The translations under genes were made by a program, and so were the position numbers. From Synergistaceae bacterium (GTDB taxonomy: Bacteria; Synergistota; Synergistia; Synergistales; Aminobacteriaceae), in the NCBI GenBank assembly GCA_017448795.1, contig JAFSKV010000024.1, forward strand, positions 1 to 38,632: 38,632 nt of DNA. The letters run 5' to 3'. Each line of letters opens with the position of its first letter. Position 1 is the stretch's first letter. The notes beneath the pieces were generated by a model, which made no database searches, was not told where the DNA came from, and was given only the letters and a program-made list of their open reading frames with translations. Positions 16,097 through 23,749 of the stretch are shown piece by piece.

Positions 16097-16414
16097 ATGA
16101 AGATCAACGCGCTCATGATAGACGAGACCGACAACGTAGTAACTTGCGTTGAGGAAGTCCCGGCAGGAAGCGGAGTGTTTTACCGCAAGGGGGACGAGGT
16201 ACTCAGCGTTACGGCCATCGATGATATTCCGTACTGCCACAAGGTCGCGCTGAAGGATTTTGCGGCGGGCGAGGATGTCATCAAGTACGGCGAGTCTCTC
16301 GGCAAAACGAACGTTGCGGTGAAGAAGGGCGGATGGCTCTGGGACGGCAACATGCGCAGCGTTCCGAGGGATTACGACAGCGAATTTGTCGGCATTGCAG
16401 GGGGGAATGAGTGA
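16097..16414 (+). CDS. UxaA-family hydro-lyase, small SAF-domain subunit
   Basis: A 105-residue SAF-domain protein equivalent to the N-terminal part of altronate/galactarate dehydratases or the small subunit of two-part members such as SuyA. Motifs include NVVTCVEEVPAG, the strand DIPYCHKVALKDFAAGEDVIKYGESLG and the end GNMRSVPRDYDSEF. It acts together with the large subunit encoded next, whose ATG overlaps its stop (TGATG). The ATG is preceded by GAGGGGGAA. The split into two genes is known in the family. The substrate is probably a hydroxy- or sugar acid; sequence alone does not say which. Confidence 0.88.
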   Translation: MKINALMIDETDNVVTCVEEVPAGSGVFYRKGDEVLSVTAIDDIPYCHKVALKDFAAGEDVIKYGESLGKTNVAVKKGGWLWDGNMRSVPRDYDSEFVGIAGGNE

Positions 16415-17574
16415 TGGAGTTCTGGGGCTATAAGCGCAAGGAAGGCCGTGCAGGAATCCGCAATCATGTGCTGATACTTCCGACGTGCGTATGCGGGAGC
16501 GAGTCAGCAAGAATCACAGCGAGCCAGGTGCGCGGGGCGGTCAACATAGTCTTCAACACTGGATGCTCTGACGTTCAGGCCAATACCGACATGAGCCAGA
16601 AAGTTTTGACCGGGTTCGCGTGCAATCCCAATGTCTACGGAGTCGTGATTATCGGGCTTGGCTGTGAGACGGTCGGACACAAGCCATTGCGTGAGAAGAT
16701 TCAGGACATGACCTCAAAGCCTGTTGTCTCGTTCGGGATTCAGGAGGAAGGCGGGACTTTGCGGACGATCGAGAAGGCAGTCCGTGCGGCTAGGGAAATC
16801 GCGAGTGATGCAGGCCGTCAGCAGAAGGAACTGTGCGACATCTCGGAGTTGTTGCTTGGGATTGAGTGCGGTGGCTCTGATGCTACGTCAGGAATCGCGA
16901 GCAACCCTGCTGTCGGTGAACTGAGTGATCTGCTGGTCGACATGGGCGCGTCAACAATGATGAGCGAATCTATTGAGTGGATTGGCGGTGAGCATGTCCT
17001 TGCGAAGAGGGCGGCGACTCCTGAGATACACAATCAGATAATCCAGGTGTGCAAGGATTACGAGGCTCATCTTTTGGCGGCGGGTCAGGATTGCCGGGCA
17101 GGTCAGCCAACTCCGGGCAACAAGGCGGGCGGTCTCTCAACGCTTGACGAAAAGAGCCTAGGCTGTATCCGCAAGGGCGGCACTCGTCCTATCGTTGAAG
17201 TACTCGAACAGGCAGCACGTCCCACGAAAAGAGGCGCGGTCGTCATGGATACTGCTGGCTTCGACATCTCGTCAATCACGTCAATGGTGGCAGGAGGGTG
17301 CAACGCTGTAATCTTCACGACAGGGCGCGGGACTCCTACAGGGAATGCTATTGTCCCGGTGCTGAAGGTTACGGCCAACGCGAGAACCTACAAGGCTATG
17401 GAGGACAATATGGACGTTGACCTGAGCGCGATTATCACGGGCGAGAAGACCTACAAGGAGATGGGGCGTGAGCTTGTTGACGTGATTCACGATGTCTGCA
17501 ACGGTAGACTCACTAAGGCAGAGGCTTACGGCTTCAGCGATATAGCGGTCGACCACGTCTGCAGGTTCGTATAG
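16414..17574 (+). CDS. UxaA-family hydro-lyase, large catalytic subunit
   Basis: A 386-residue catalytic subunit of the altronate dehydratase (UxaA) / galactarate dehydratase (GarD) / sulfolactate sulfo-lyase (SuyB) family, iron-dependent beta-elimination lyases. Family motifs: WGYKRKEGRAGIRNHVLILPTCVC, FNTGCSD, ACNPNVYGVVIIGLGCET, LLGIECGGSDATSGIASNPAVG, and the C-terminal GFDISSITSMVAGGCNAVIFTTGRGTP with conserved Cys residues. ATG 16414 overlaps the small subunit stop by one base and has GGGGGG upstream. GTG 16411 is the alternative. Together with the DAACS transporter downstream it forms a uptake-plus-dehydration unit. Substrate unassigned. Confidence 0.9.
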   Translation: MEFWGYKRKEGRAGIRNHVLILPTCVCGSESARITASQVRGAVNIVFNTGCSDVQANTDMSQKVLTGFACNPNVYGVVIIGLGCETVGHKPLREKIQDMTSKPVVSFGIQEEGGTLRTIEKAVRAAREIASDAGRQQKELCDISELLLGIECGGSDATSGIASNPAVGELSDLLVDMGASTMMSESIEWIGGEHVLAKRAATPEIHNQIIQVCKDYEAHLLAAGQDCRAGQPTPGNKAGGLSTLDEKSLGCIRKGGTRPIVEVLEQAARPTKRGAVVMDTAGFDISSITSMVAGGCNAVIFTTGRGTPTGNAIVPVLKVTANARTYKAMEDNMDVDLSAIITGEKTYKEMGRELVDVIHDVCNGRLTKAEAYGFSDIAVDHVCRFV

Positions 17575-17587
17575 GAAGGGTAATGAC

Positions 17588-17622
17588 GCTCCCCGGAAAA
17601 CTCTGGCGGGAGTCAGGGGAGC
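17588..17622 (+). other. intercistronic two-tier hairpin
   Basis: GCTCCCC (17588-17594) pairs with GGGGAGC (17616-17622). Inside, ACTC (17600-17603) pairs with GAGT (17610-17613) around TGGCGG. There is no U-tract. It lies between the hydro-lyase and transporter genes and is best read as an mRNA-stabilising or expression-setting element rather than a terminator. Confidence 0.65.
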
Positions 17623-17661
17623 AAAGTACAAATCATTCACTACAGGAGGGAATTATACACA

Positions 17662-18885
17662 ATGGGATACATATTCAAGCCGTGGCGCAACTGGAGCTTG
17701 TTCACGCGGATAATGATAGGCTTCGTTCTGGGTATAGCTGTCGGATTATTCTGGGGTCCGGGCGCAAAAGTCCTCAACCCTCTCGGTACAATCCTGACTC
17801 GTTTGCTGACAATGGTAGTCGCTCCGCTGGTATTGTGCTTGCTGGTGTGTGCGGCGGCTGATGTCGGCGACGGGAAAAAGCTCGGTCGTATGGGCGTGAA
17901 AACAGTCGTTTGCTTCCTCGTGTCAACAGCTGTGGCAATCGTCTTAGGCCTCGTAACGTCAAACATTATCGGCGTAGGTACAGGCGTAACCATTCAGCAG
18001 ACAGTGAGCAGCACGGCATCATCAGCGCAGGAAGTCTCAATGCTGGATACCCTCATCAACATTATCCCGAATAACCCGTTTGAGGCACTCGCGAAGCAGA
18101 ACTTGCTGCAGATAATATTCTTCGCGCTCATTCTGGGATTTGCACTCATGAAGATTGGCGAACCCGTGAAGCCGTTGCTGGATATTTTCCGTGCAGGACA
18201 GGAGGCAATGAAGGAGATCACGAACATTGTGCTTGAGTTCACGCCCTACGGTGTATTCGGACTGATGGCTAACGTTGTCGGCTCAAACGGCCCGGAGATT
18301 CTCATCCCCTACATCAAGGCAATCGCGGCCATGTACATAGCTGGAGCAATCTACGTTATCGTTGTTCAGGCGGGACTCATGGTCGGCGTAATCGGAAGAG
18401 TGAACCCTCTGCGTTTCCTGCGTGAGATGAAGGAGGCTATGGCGTTCGTGTTTGCTACATGCTCAAGCGTCGCAACAATCCCCCTCAACCTCAACTGCAC
18501 CAAGCGCATTGGAGTCGATGATGACACAGCTAACTTCGTGATACCGTTCGGAGCAGTGATGAACATGAACGGCACGGCAATTTACGAGGCAGTAGCAGTA
18601 GTGTTCACGGCGCAGATTTTCGCGATTGATTTATCGTTCACACAGCAGGTTATGATCATGCTTACGGCGACTCTAGCGTCAATCGGCACGGCAGGAATCC
18701 CCGGCTCAGGACTCGTAATGCTCACAATCGTACTGTCATCCGTCAATCTCCCAATGGAGGCAATCGGACTCCTCGCAGGAATTGACCGCATCCTCAACAT
18801 GGGGCGTGTCATCCCGAATATTGTGGGCGACGCGGCTTCGGCTGTCATAGTTTCGAGGACGGAAGGAACGTTCAAGGACGCGTAA
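17662..18885 (+). CDS. DAACS-family dicarboxylate/cation symporter
   Basis: A 407-residue sodium- or proton-coupled carboxylate transporter of the GltP/DctA/SstT family. It shows eight membrane helices and the two hairpins, with CSSVATIPLNLN (267-278), the unwound helix NMNGTAIYEA (301-310), TAGIPGSGLVML (343-354) and DRILNMGRVIPNIVGDAAS (375-393). Compared with the archaeal aspartate transporter, the Na-site Asp of NMDGT is Asn303 and the amino-group-binding Asp of DxxxDxxR is Asn379, while the side-chain-carboxylate Arg is kept (Arg382). This argues for a non-amino-acid, carboxylate substrate, fitting the adjacent UxaA-type lyase. ATG is preceded by AGGAGGG at a rather long 12-nt spacing. 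Confidence 0.92.
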   Translation: MGYIFKPWRNWSLFTRIMIGFVLGIAVGLFWGPGAKVLNPLGTILTRLLTMVVAPLVLCLLVCAAADVGDGKKLGRMGVKTVVCFLVSTAVAIVLGLVTSNIIGVGTGVTIQQTVSSTASSAQEVSMLDTLINIIPNNPFEALAKQNLLQIIFFALILGFALMKIGEPVKPLLDIFRAGQEAMKEITNIVLEFTPYGVFGLMANVVGSNGPEILIPYIKAIAAMYIAGAIYVIVVQAGLMVGVIGRVNPLRFLREMKEAMAFVFATCSSVATIPLNLNCTKRIGVDDDTANFVIPFGAVMNMNGTAIYEAVAVVFTAQIFAIDLSFTQQVMIMLTATLASIGTAGIPGSGLVMLTIVLSSVNLPMEAIGLLAGIDRILNMGRVIPNIVGDAASAVIVSRTEGTFKDA

Positions 18886-18909
18886 AATTTTTCAGTGAGT
18901 GAAGATTTG

Positions 18910-18947
18910 CCCTCCGTAAAATAATGCGGGGGGTATTTCTTTCTTTG
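18910..18947 (+). terminator. terminator of the transporter operon
   Basis: CCCTCCG (18910-18916) pairs with CGGGGGG (18927-18933, one G-U), followed by TATTTCTTTCTTTG. It ends the hydro-lyase/transporter transcript. Confidence 0.7.
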
Positions 18948-18985
18948 TTACCCGGCTGCCTCGTGTGAAATTTCAAGCAGGCTAG

Positions 18986-18991
18986 TATAAT
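18986..18991 (+). promoter_or_regulatory. -10 box of the esterase gene
   Basis: TATAAT lies 20 nt upstream of the esterase ATG. The -35 region (TGTGAA) matches poorly, so the promoter is only partly supported. Confidence 0.4.
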
Positions 18992-19011
18992 TTTCGCCGG
19001 AAAAATCCAAC

Positions 19012-21252
19012 ATGAAAGGATATGTTAGCTTGTTCAAGAAATTTTCATTGGCAACACTCCTCATTCTTGCGCTCAGTTCTTGCTCGTTCGCTGACGTAAG
19101 AACCCTCTCACCCCTCGCAGTCAGCGAAGACTCATCCGGCAAATTCACCGTCATACTCTCAGGAGACTTCCTCCCCTCAACCGTCAAGGCATGGGACGCT
19201 TCAGGCGATGTGATTTCACGGGACTCCCTCAGCGGTGATGCTGCTGTGTTCACGTCGAGGCCCTCGCTGGTGAAGTACGTGTACCAGTCAGCAGAAAGCG
19301 GAGACGTTACGGCAATCCTCGCGTCAGACGATGCGCAATACCTCGCCTACTGCTCAAACGGACTCTTTGTCGGCAAAGATGATGACCTAGAGGATAATGC
19401 GGACGTGATTTCGTGGCTGGGTATACCGTTCGCGAAGTCGACAGCGGGGACTCTCAGGTGGAAAGCTCCCCAAGACCCGGAGTCCAGCGATGAGACAAAG
19501 ACCGCCCAAGGCTGGGGGCATTCATGCGTTCAGGGCTACTCGTCATCCTACGAGAACTCAATAAGTCCGCAGGATGAAGACTGCCTCAACCTCAACGTCT
19601 GGAAGCGCAAAGGCTCAGTGAGCGATAAGCCCTTGCCCGTCATCGTGTACGTTTACGGAGGAGGCTTCAGCAACGGAGACCCCTCAATGACAGCCCCGGT
19701 GCTCGGAGCGTTGCAGGCGGGGGCTAACTTCGTCCACTACAACGAGGGCTTAATCTTCGTGTCAATCGCTTACCGTGTGGGAGTTCTGGGCTTCATCGAC
19801 TTTTCCGGCGTTCCTGGCGGCGAGGACTACCCTGACGCGGGGAACTTGGGACTCCTCGACTGCGCGCAGGCCGTCAAGTGGGTGCACGACAACATAGCCG
19901 CTTTCGGAGGAGACCCGGACAACATAACACTCTGCGGATTCTCGTCGGGAGCGTCGCTGATTTCGTTCCTCGTTACCATGCCTCAGGCGAACCAGTACAT
20001 ACGCCGGGCGATAATGGAGAGCGGGACGGTGTCAATGTGCAGTCCCAAGAGCTACAGCATGAACCTTGCCGCCAAACTCCTTGAGGAAACTGGAGCGTCA
20101 ACCATGTCCGAGCTTGCCGCGCTTCCTTCACGGGACATCAAGTCGGCCGCAACGAACATAGCGCAGTACCTTGCGTTTCCTGAGAGGGACGGAAAACTTA
20201 TCCCGGAGGATGACCCTTACGGCAACTTCAGCAATGCCGCGAGCGTTGACATCCTTATAGGCTCAAACGCTGACGAGGTCAGGTACTGGATATTCGGGAT
20301 GGGGAGCTTCGACTATTACGCGCAGGCCATGCCGATGGCTTACGAGGCTCTGCAGGTCAACATGCCGGAAGCAGGCAAGACTTCATCCGATATGTTCGTG
20401 GGCTACTACCTCGACAACCGTGTTGAATCTGAGGATGAGCATTCTACGTTGTGGGGGATAACGGAGTACTTCAACGATCTTCTGTTCCGCGGGCCGCTTG
20501 TGCGTGAGGCAGGGATACACGCAAGAAGTTCCGGGAGCGGCAAGACCTACATGTACTACTGGAATTACCCCGCCCAGGCAGACAACCTCGCGATGCTTCA
20601 GACTATGGCCGCGCAGATGGCAGGTTACACCGTGAGCTATGACGTTCTCCCGCTCGGAGCGTGCCACGTCGCGGAAGTCCCTTACGTTCTCGCGCACCCT
20701 CACTTCATGGCCGCCAACCCTGATATGGGGGTGGTCATAAAGACGCTCTCAATGTGGGGGAATTTCGCCAAGACAGGGAATCCTTCTGCCAATGTACTTG
20801 GACTGGACATAACATGGCCGGAATACAGCCCGGTGAACGGCACTACCCTCGTCATCAGCAGGGACGGCAGCGTGTCAGCCTCAGACTTCCTCAGCGCGTC
20901 TAACCCTCTCGGAGTGCAATACCAGCTTATCGATGGCATTCTGGATTACGGGGTGTCAGGGTGCGAAATCATCAACGGGAATTTCGAGGCACTCCCGGCA
21001 AGCGTGATAGTGCCGCAGACAAAATCAGACGACACGAAGCCCGTAACGCCTGACAACACAACACCATCAACGCCAGACAACACTAACCCCACAACACCAG
21101 GCAACACGAGCCCAACCACACCGGACGGCACGAGCCAAGACCAGACAGTTCAGACAAGGGGAGTCGGCTCATCGTCAGGAGGATGCGACTCAGGGCTTGG
21201 AGCTGTGATGATGCTCGCGGTTGTTGGACTTATGGTGAAACGCAGAAGGTAA
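19012..21252 (+). CDS. secreted type-B carboxylesterase with Synerg-CTERM-like sorting tail
   Basis: A 746-residue exported alpha/beta hydrolase. Basic N-terminus and hydrophobic segment (about 4-22), with a lipobox-like LSSC ending at Cys24 or cleavage near FA-DV. About 80 residues of unassigned beta-rich sequence follow. The carboxylesterase/lipase domain spans roughly 105-670: YGGGFSNG oxyanion region (215-222), DEDCLNLNVW signature (188-197), nucleophile Ser311 in GFSSG instead of the common GESAG, and GACHVAEVPY with the catalytic His. A Thr/Pro/Asn-rich linker (about 680-715) leads to SSSGGCDSGLGAVMMLAVVGLMVKRRR-type tail: Gly-Gly-Cys, hydrophobic segment, Arg cluster, the pattern of the Synerg-CTERM sorting signal. 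It likely acts at the cell surface or outside on ester substrates. Confidence 0.88.
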   Translation: MKGYVSLFKKFSLATLLILALSSCSFADVRTLSPLAVSEDSSGKFTVILSGDFLPSTVKAWDASGDVISRDSLSGDAAVFTSRPSLVKYVYQSAESGDVTAILASDDAQYLAYCSNGLFVGKDDDLEDNADVISWLGIPFAKSTAGTLRWKAPQDPESSDETKTAQGWGHSCVQGYSSSYENSISPQDEDCLNLNVWKRKGSVSDKPLPVIVYVYGGGFSNGDPSMTAPVLGALQAGANFVHYNEGLIFVSIAYRVGVLGFIDFSGVPGGEDYPDAGNLGLLDCAQAVKWVHDNIAAFGGDPDNITLCGFSSGASLISFLVTMPQANQYIRRAIMESGTVSMCSPKSYSMNLAAKLLEETGASTMSELAALPSRDIKSAATNIAQYLAFPERDGKLIPEDDPYGNFSNAASVDILIGSNADEVRYWIFGMGSFDYYAQAMPMAYEALQVNMPEAGKTSSDMFVGYYLDNRVESEDEHSTLWGITEYFNDLLFRGPLVREAGIHARSSGSGKTYMYYWNYPAQADNLAMLQTMAAQMAGYTVSYDVLPLGACHVAEVPYVLAHPHFMAANPDMGVVIKTLSMWGNFAKTGNPSANVLGLDITWPEYSPVNGTTLVISRDGSVSASDFLSASNPLGVQYQLIDGILDYGVSGCEIINGNFEALPASVIVPQTKSDDTKPVTPDNTTPSTPDNTNPTTPGNTSPTTPDGTSQDQTVQTRGVGSSSGGCDSGLGAVMMLAVVGLMVKRRR

Positions 21253-21267
21253 CAGAAAGATTAATTG

Positions 21268-21296
21268 CCCCCTTGAAGCTGAAGGGGGTTTTTTTT
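21268..21296 (+). terminator. strong terminator of the esterase gene
   Basis: CCCCCTT (21268-21274) pairs with AAGGGGG (21282-21288), followed by eight T. It sits between convergent genes and serves mainly the plus strand, because the minus-strand side lacks a U-tract. Confidence 0.92.
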
Positions 21297-21297
21297 G

Positions 21298-21891
21298 CTA
21301 CTGACTCCACACTCCGAGCTTGGCCTGTTTTGCTTCAGCCTCGAACTTTTTGAACAAGGCCTCGTAGCGTTTATTCGGACGGATTATCATCACTTTTGCA
21401 TACCCTCCCAGTAACAATTTCGCGTTGAACATGTTTTCCCGGATTGATGCCTCGTTGATGGTCTTGGGATTCTTCAGCCATATGTACGCAAGATGACGCT
21501 GATACCTGTCCTGCGGGTTCTGGTCATACTCAAGCCACACTCGCCGGCCGTTCAGGGACTCCTTCGTGAAGTTGCTGGCTTCCTTCCCGTAGAACTGCAC
21601 CGGCTTGTTGGGATGCACAGTTTCAGGCGTGTCTACTCCGAGCAGTCTCACGCGGCGTTCCTGACCGTCAACCTTCACAACAGCCGTATCACCGTCAACA
21701 ACCCTAGACACGACTCCAGCAACAAAATCCTGATTCCCCACGCCGTCATTCCCTGAGTCGTTCAGGAACAGCCCTTCTCCCCCAAAAAAGTACGCAAGCC
21801 CCGCTATGATGAGGATGATTATTGCCTGCTTGGGGTTCATCTTCACCAAGTCATAGAGTGAGTCGGCGGCATTCTTCTTTTTGCTTGGCAT
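21298..21891 (-). CDS. membrane-anchored thermonuclease (SNase family)
   Basis: A staphylococcal-nuclease-fold Ca-dependent nuclease of 197 residues. A basic N-terminus and one membrane helix (about 22-38) anchor it. The catalytic domain starts near 55: VVDGDTAVV (Asp66, Asp68), VRLLGVDTPET (Arg82, Glu90) and DRYQRHLAYIWL (Arg132), equivalents of the nuclease A catalytic Asp/Arg/Glu/Arg set. It ends with LGVWSQ. With the helix at the N-terminus the nuclease domain should face the periplasm or exterior. The ATG lies 1 nt after the C69 dipeptidase stop, so the two are co-expressed, possibly for nutrient scavenging. Confidence 0.92.
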   Translation of the reverse strand: MPSKKKNAADSLYDLVKMNPKQAIIILIIAGLAYFFGGEGLFLNDSGNDGVGNQDFVAGVVSRVVDGDTAVVKVDGQERRVRLLGVDTPETVHPNKPVQFYGKEASNFTKESLNGRRVWLEYDQNPQDRYQRHLAYIWLKNPKTINEASIRENMFNAKLLLGGYAKVMIIRPNKRYEALFKKFEAEAKQAKLGVWSQ

Positions 21892-21892
21892 G

Positions 21893-23650
21893 TTAGTCTC
21901 TCACTTTCACAATTACTTTTGCGGCACGTCTTGCGCCCGTCTTGTCCGTCAGCGAAATGTATAAGTCCGTCAAGCACGGCACAGCATCATTCCGCCATTC
22001 CCCGCCCGTGAACGTCAAATCCGTATGTCCCCCGGAAATCTTAATCCCGGAACACCGCGACCACTTCCCGAAATCCGCATACACAGGCCCGCATATACAC
22101 CCGTCATCCCCCATAACCTCAGCAGGAATCCTCACCGTGAAATCACGTCCCTTCACCGCCTCCGTGAGCGCCTCAGCGTCAATTATGCCGAGTTCCTTCC
22201 TCATGTCCTGAGTGAAGCGCGTTACCTCGTCAGCAAAACTCATCACAGCTCCCTCCATCATTGCGCGGGCTACGTCAGGACGGTTGCGGATGCGTAACTC
22301 AAGCTGTGAGTCCAGCGGGGCAAATTTCCGTTCCTCCCTCTCCTCAAGCTCGGCTACCTTCCTGTGAACAAGCTCCGATTTCTCCGCGTAAAGAATATCG
22401 CAGGCCGCCTTAATCTCCATCGACCTGTACCAAGCGTTGTCACGGTAATCCATATCACCCGGCTTTGTCGCGAAATGCCCGGCAAGCGCAGTGTCAGCGT
22501 CCTCATCCTCGTAGCCTTCAGGGTCAGCGAGAATGCCCAAGTACCACGCTGTATACGGTGAACAGCACGGAGAACCGAGAGCCTTGCGGATGATAATGCG
22601 GTCGGGGTTGTGGCGGATCTGGTATATAGAGCTTTCCAGCGTGTCAGCGTTGCAGACTGTCAGGGGCTTGGTGAAATGGGGCGTTCCTTCCCCGGCCATG
22701 TATGATGATGTGTCCTCGAAGTGTGTCCGCAATATACGCTTCAGCATGTCTATGTTGACCGGGTGGGCGGGCTTTATCGAGAACGGGAGCGGCTCCCATG
22801 TCTTCACGAGGAGGGGCGACAGGTCAATATCAAGCAATAACTGAAACGCTCTCACATGTCGGTGCGTGTTCTTTTCGTCAGCGTAAGAATCATCAGCCTG
22901 ATACACGCGCTTGAAGTCGAATGCTCCATCTTCCGGCTTATACCATCCCCGTTTTTCCGCGTAACTCACAAGCTCATTGTAGCCCCGTGCTTTCTTGTCT
23001 GGCTCGTGTATCGTGTAGTGATTCGGGATTACTGCGACTTCATCATCAGGGACGCGCTCAATTGCGTAGTGCTTGCCGTGAACTATCTGCATCACGAAAA
23101 TTTCTTCCTTGTCGGCAAAAGAATAGCTCCGTCCTGATGAGGCGTAACCGTATTTATCGACCAAGCGGGTAGCAATCTCTACAGCTTCCTTTGCTGTGTG
23201 TGCTGACTCTGCGACAATGCGTCTCAGTCCGTAGCCTATGCCGCCGTCAGTTAGGTCCGGGGAATCCTCGCGTGATTTTGCGCAGTTGTTCGACACTATC
23301 ACCACACCGTAGCCGTTGACGTAGGAGTCACAGAATGAAGAGCCGCCGTTTTCGGGGTCATAGTATTTTGCTTCTGCCCAGAAGAGATTTGTGCGTGTCT
23401 CAGGAAGCTCAAGCTCTGCCGCTGAAGGCTCAAAACGTATCTTAGTACCCGGATGCCTCCTGAGCTTGCCTACAAGGTGGGTCTGCATCGTGCATCTTCC
23501 TGGGGCATCCTCGTTGTGTGCTACGAGGACTTCACCTGTTGATGAAGCATTGCGCCCTACAAGCACGGTCATGCAGGCCTGGGACTCTGAGGCACGGAGA
23601 AATAATGCCAGCACCAAGACGAATATCACTGCCGGAAAAATTAGTGTCAT
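21893..23650 (-). CDS. secreted C69-family dipeptidase
   Basis: A 585-residue Ntn-hydrolase of peptidase family C69 (PepD-like). A signal peptide (1-25, cleavage after SESQA) would leave Cys26 (CMTVLVGRNASSTGEVLVAHNED) as the new N-terminal nucleophile, so export and activation are linked. Other family motifs: NGYGVVIVSNNCA, GGIGYGLRRIVAESA, EIFVMQIVHGKHYAIERVPDDEVAVIPNHY, and a C-terminal SPCCSPYTAWYLGI region. The last 100 residues form a beta-rich domain. The ATG is preceded by AGGAGAC. It is followed after 1 nt by the membrane-anchored nuclease. It probably hydrolyses dipeptides or small amides in the periplasm for amino acid supply. Confidence 0.92.
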   Translation of the reverse strand: MTLIFPAVIFVLVLALFLRASESQACMTVLVGRNASSTGEVLVAHNEDAPGRCTMQTHLVGKLRRHPGTKIRFEPSAAELELPETRTNLFWAEAKYYDPENGGSSFCDSYVNGYGVVIVSNNCAKSREDSPDLTDGGIGYGLRRIVAESAHTAKEAVEIATRLVDKYGYASSGRSYSFADKEEIFVMQIVHGKHYAIERVPDDEVAVIPNHYTIHEPDKKARGYNELVSYAEKRGWYKPEDGAFDFKRVYQADDSYADEKNTHRHVRAFQLLLDIDLSPLLVKTWEPLPFSIKPAHPVNIDMLKRILRTHFEDTSSYMAGEGTPHFTKPLTVCNADTLESSIYQIRHNPDRIIIRKALGSPCCSPYTAWYLGILADPEGYEDEDADTALAGHFATKPGDMDYRDNAWYRSMEIKAACDILYAEKSELVHRKVAELEEREERKFAPLDSQLELRIRNRPDVARAMMEGAVMSFADEVTRFTQDMRKELGIIDAEALTEAVKGRDFTVRIPAEVMGDDGCICGPVYADFGKWSRCSGIKISGGHTDLTFTGGEWRNDAVPCLTDLYISLTDKTGARRAAKVIVKVRD

Positions 23651-23708
23651 GTGGAATGTCTCCTGTGTGAAATTTTTGCGCCGTCAACTATATCACGTTT
23701 TTGTGTCA

Positions 23709-23714
23709 TATAAT
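23709..23714 (+). promoter_or_regulatory. -10 box of the TamB-like gene
   Basis: TATAAT on the plus strand lies 35 nt upstream of the TTG start, in the 99-bp divergent gap with the C69 gene. No good -35 is seen. Confidence 0.4.
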
Positions 23715-23749
23715 TACTGCAATTCCACAACAAGGGAGCGTGAAACTTA

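Noticed and set aside
16097-17574. assignment of the split lyase as SuyAB (sulfolactate sulfo-lyase)
   Set aside because: The two-gene split also occurs in other family members, and no sulfite or sulfolactate gene is nearby, so the substrate is left open.
21040-21145. repeated ACACCA/GACAACAC-like DNA resembling short direct repeats
   Set aside because: It simply encodes the Thr/Pro/Asn linker of the esterase; it is not a CRISPR array.
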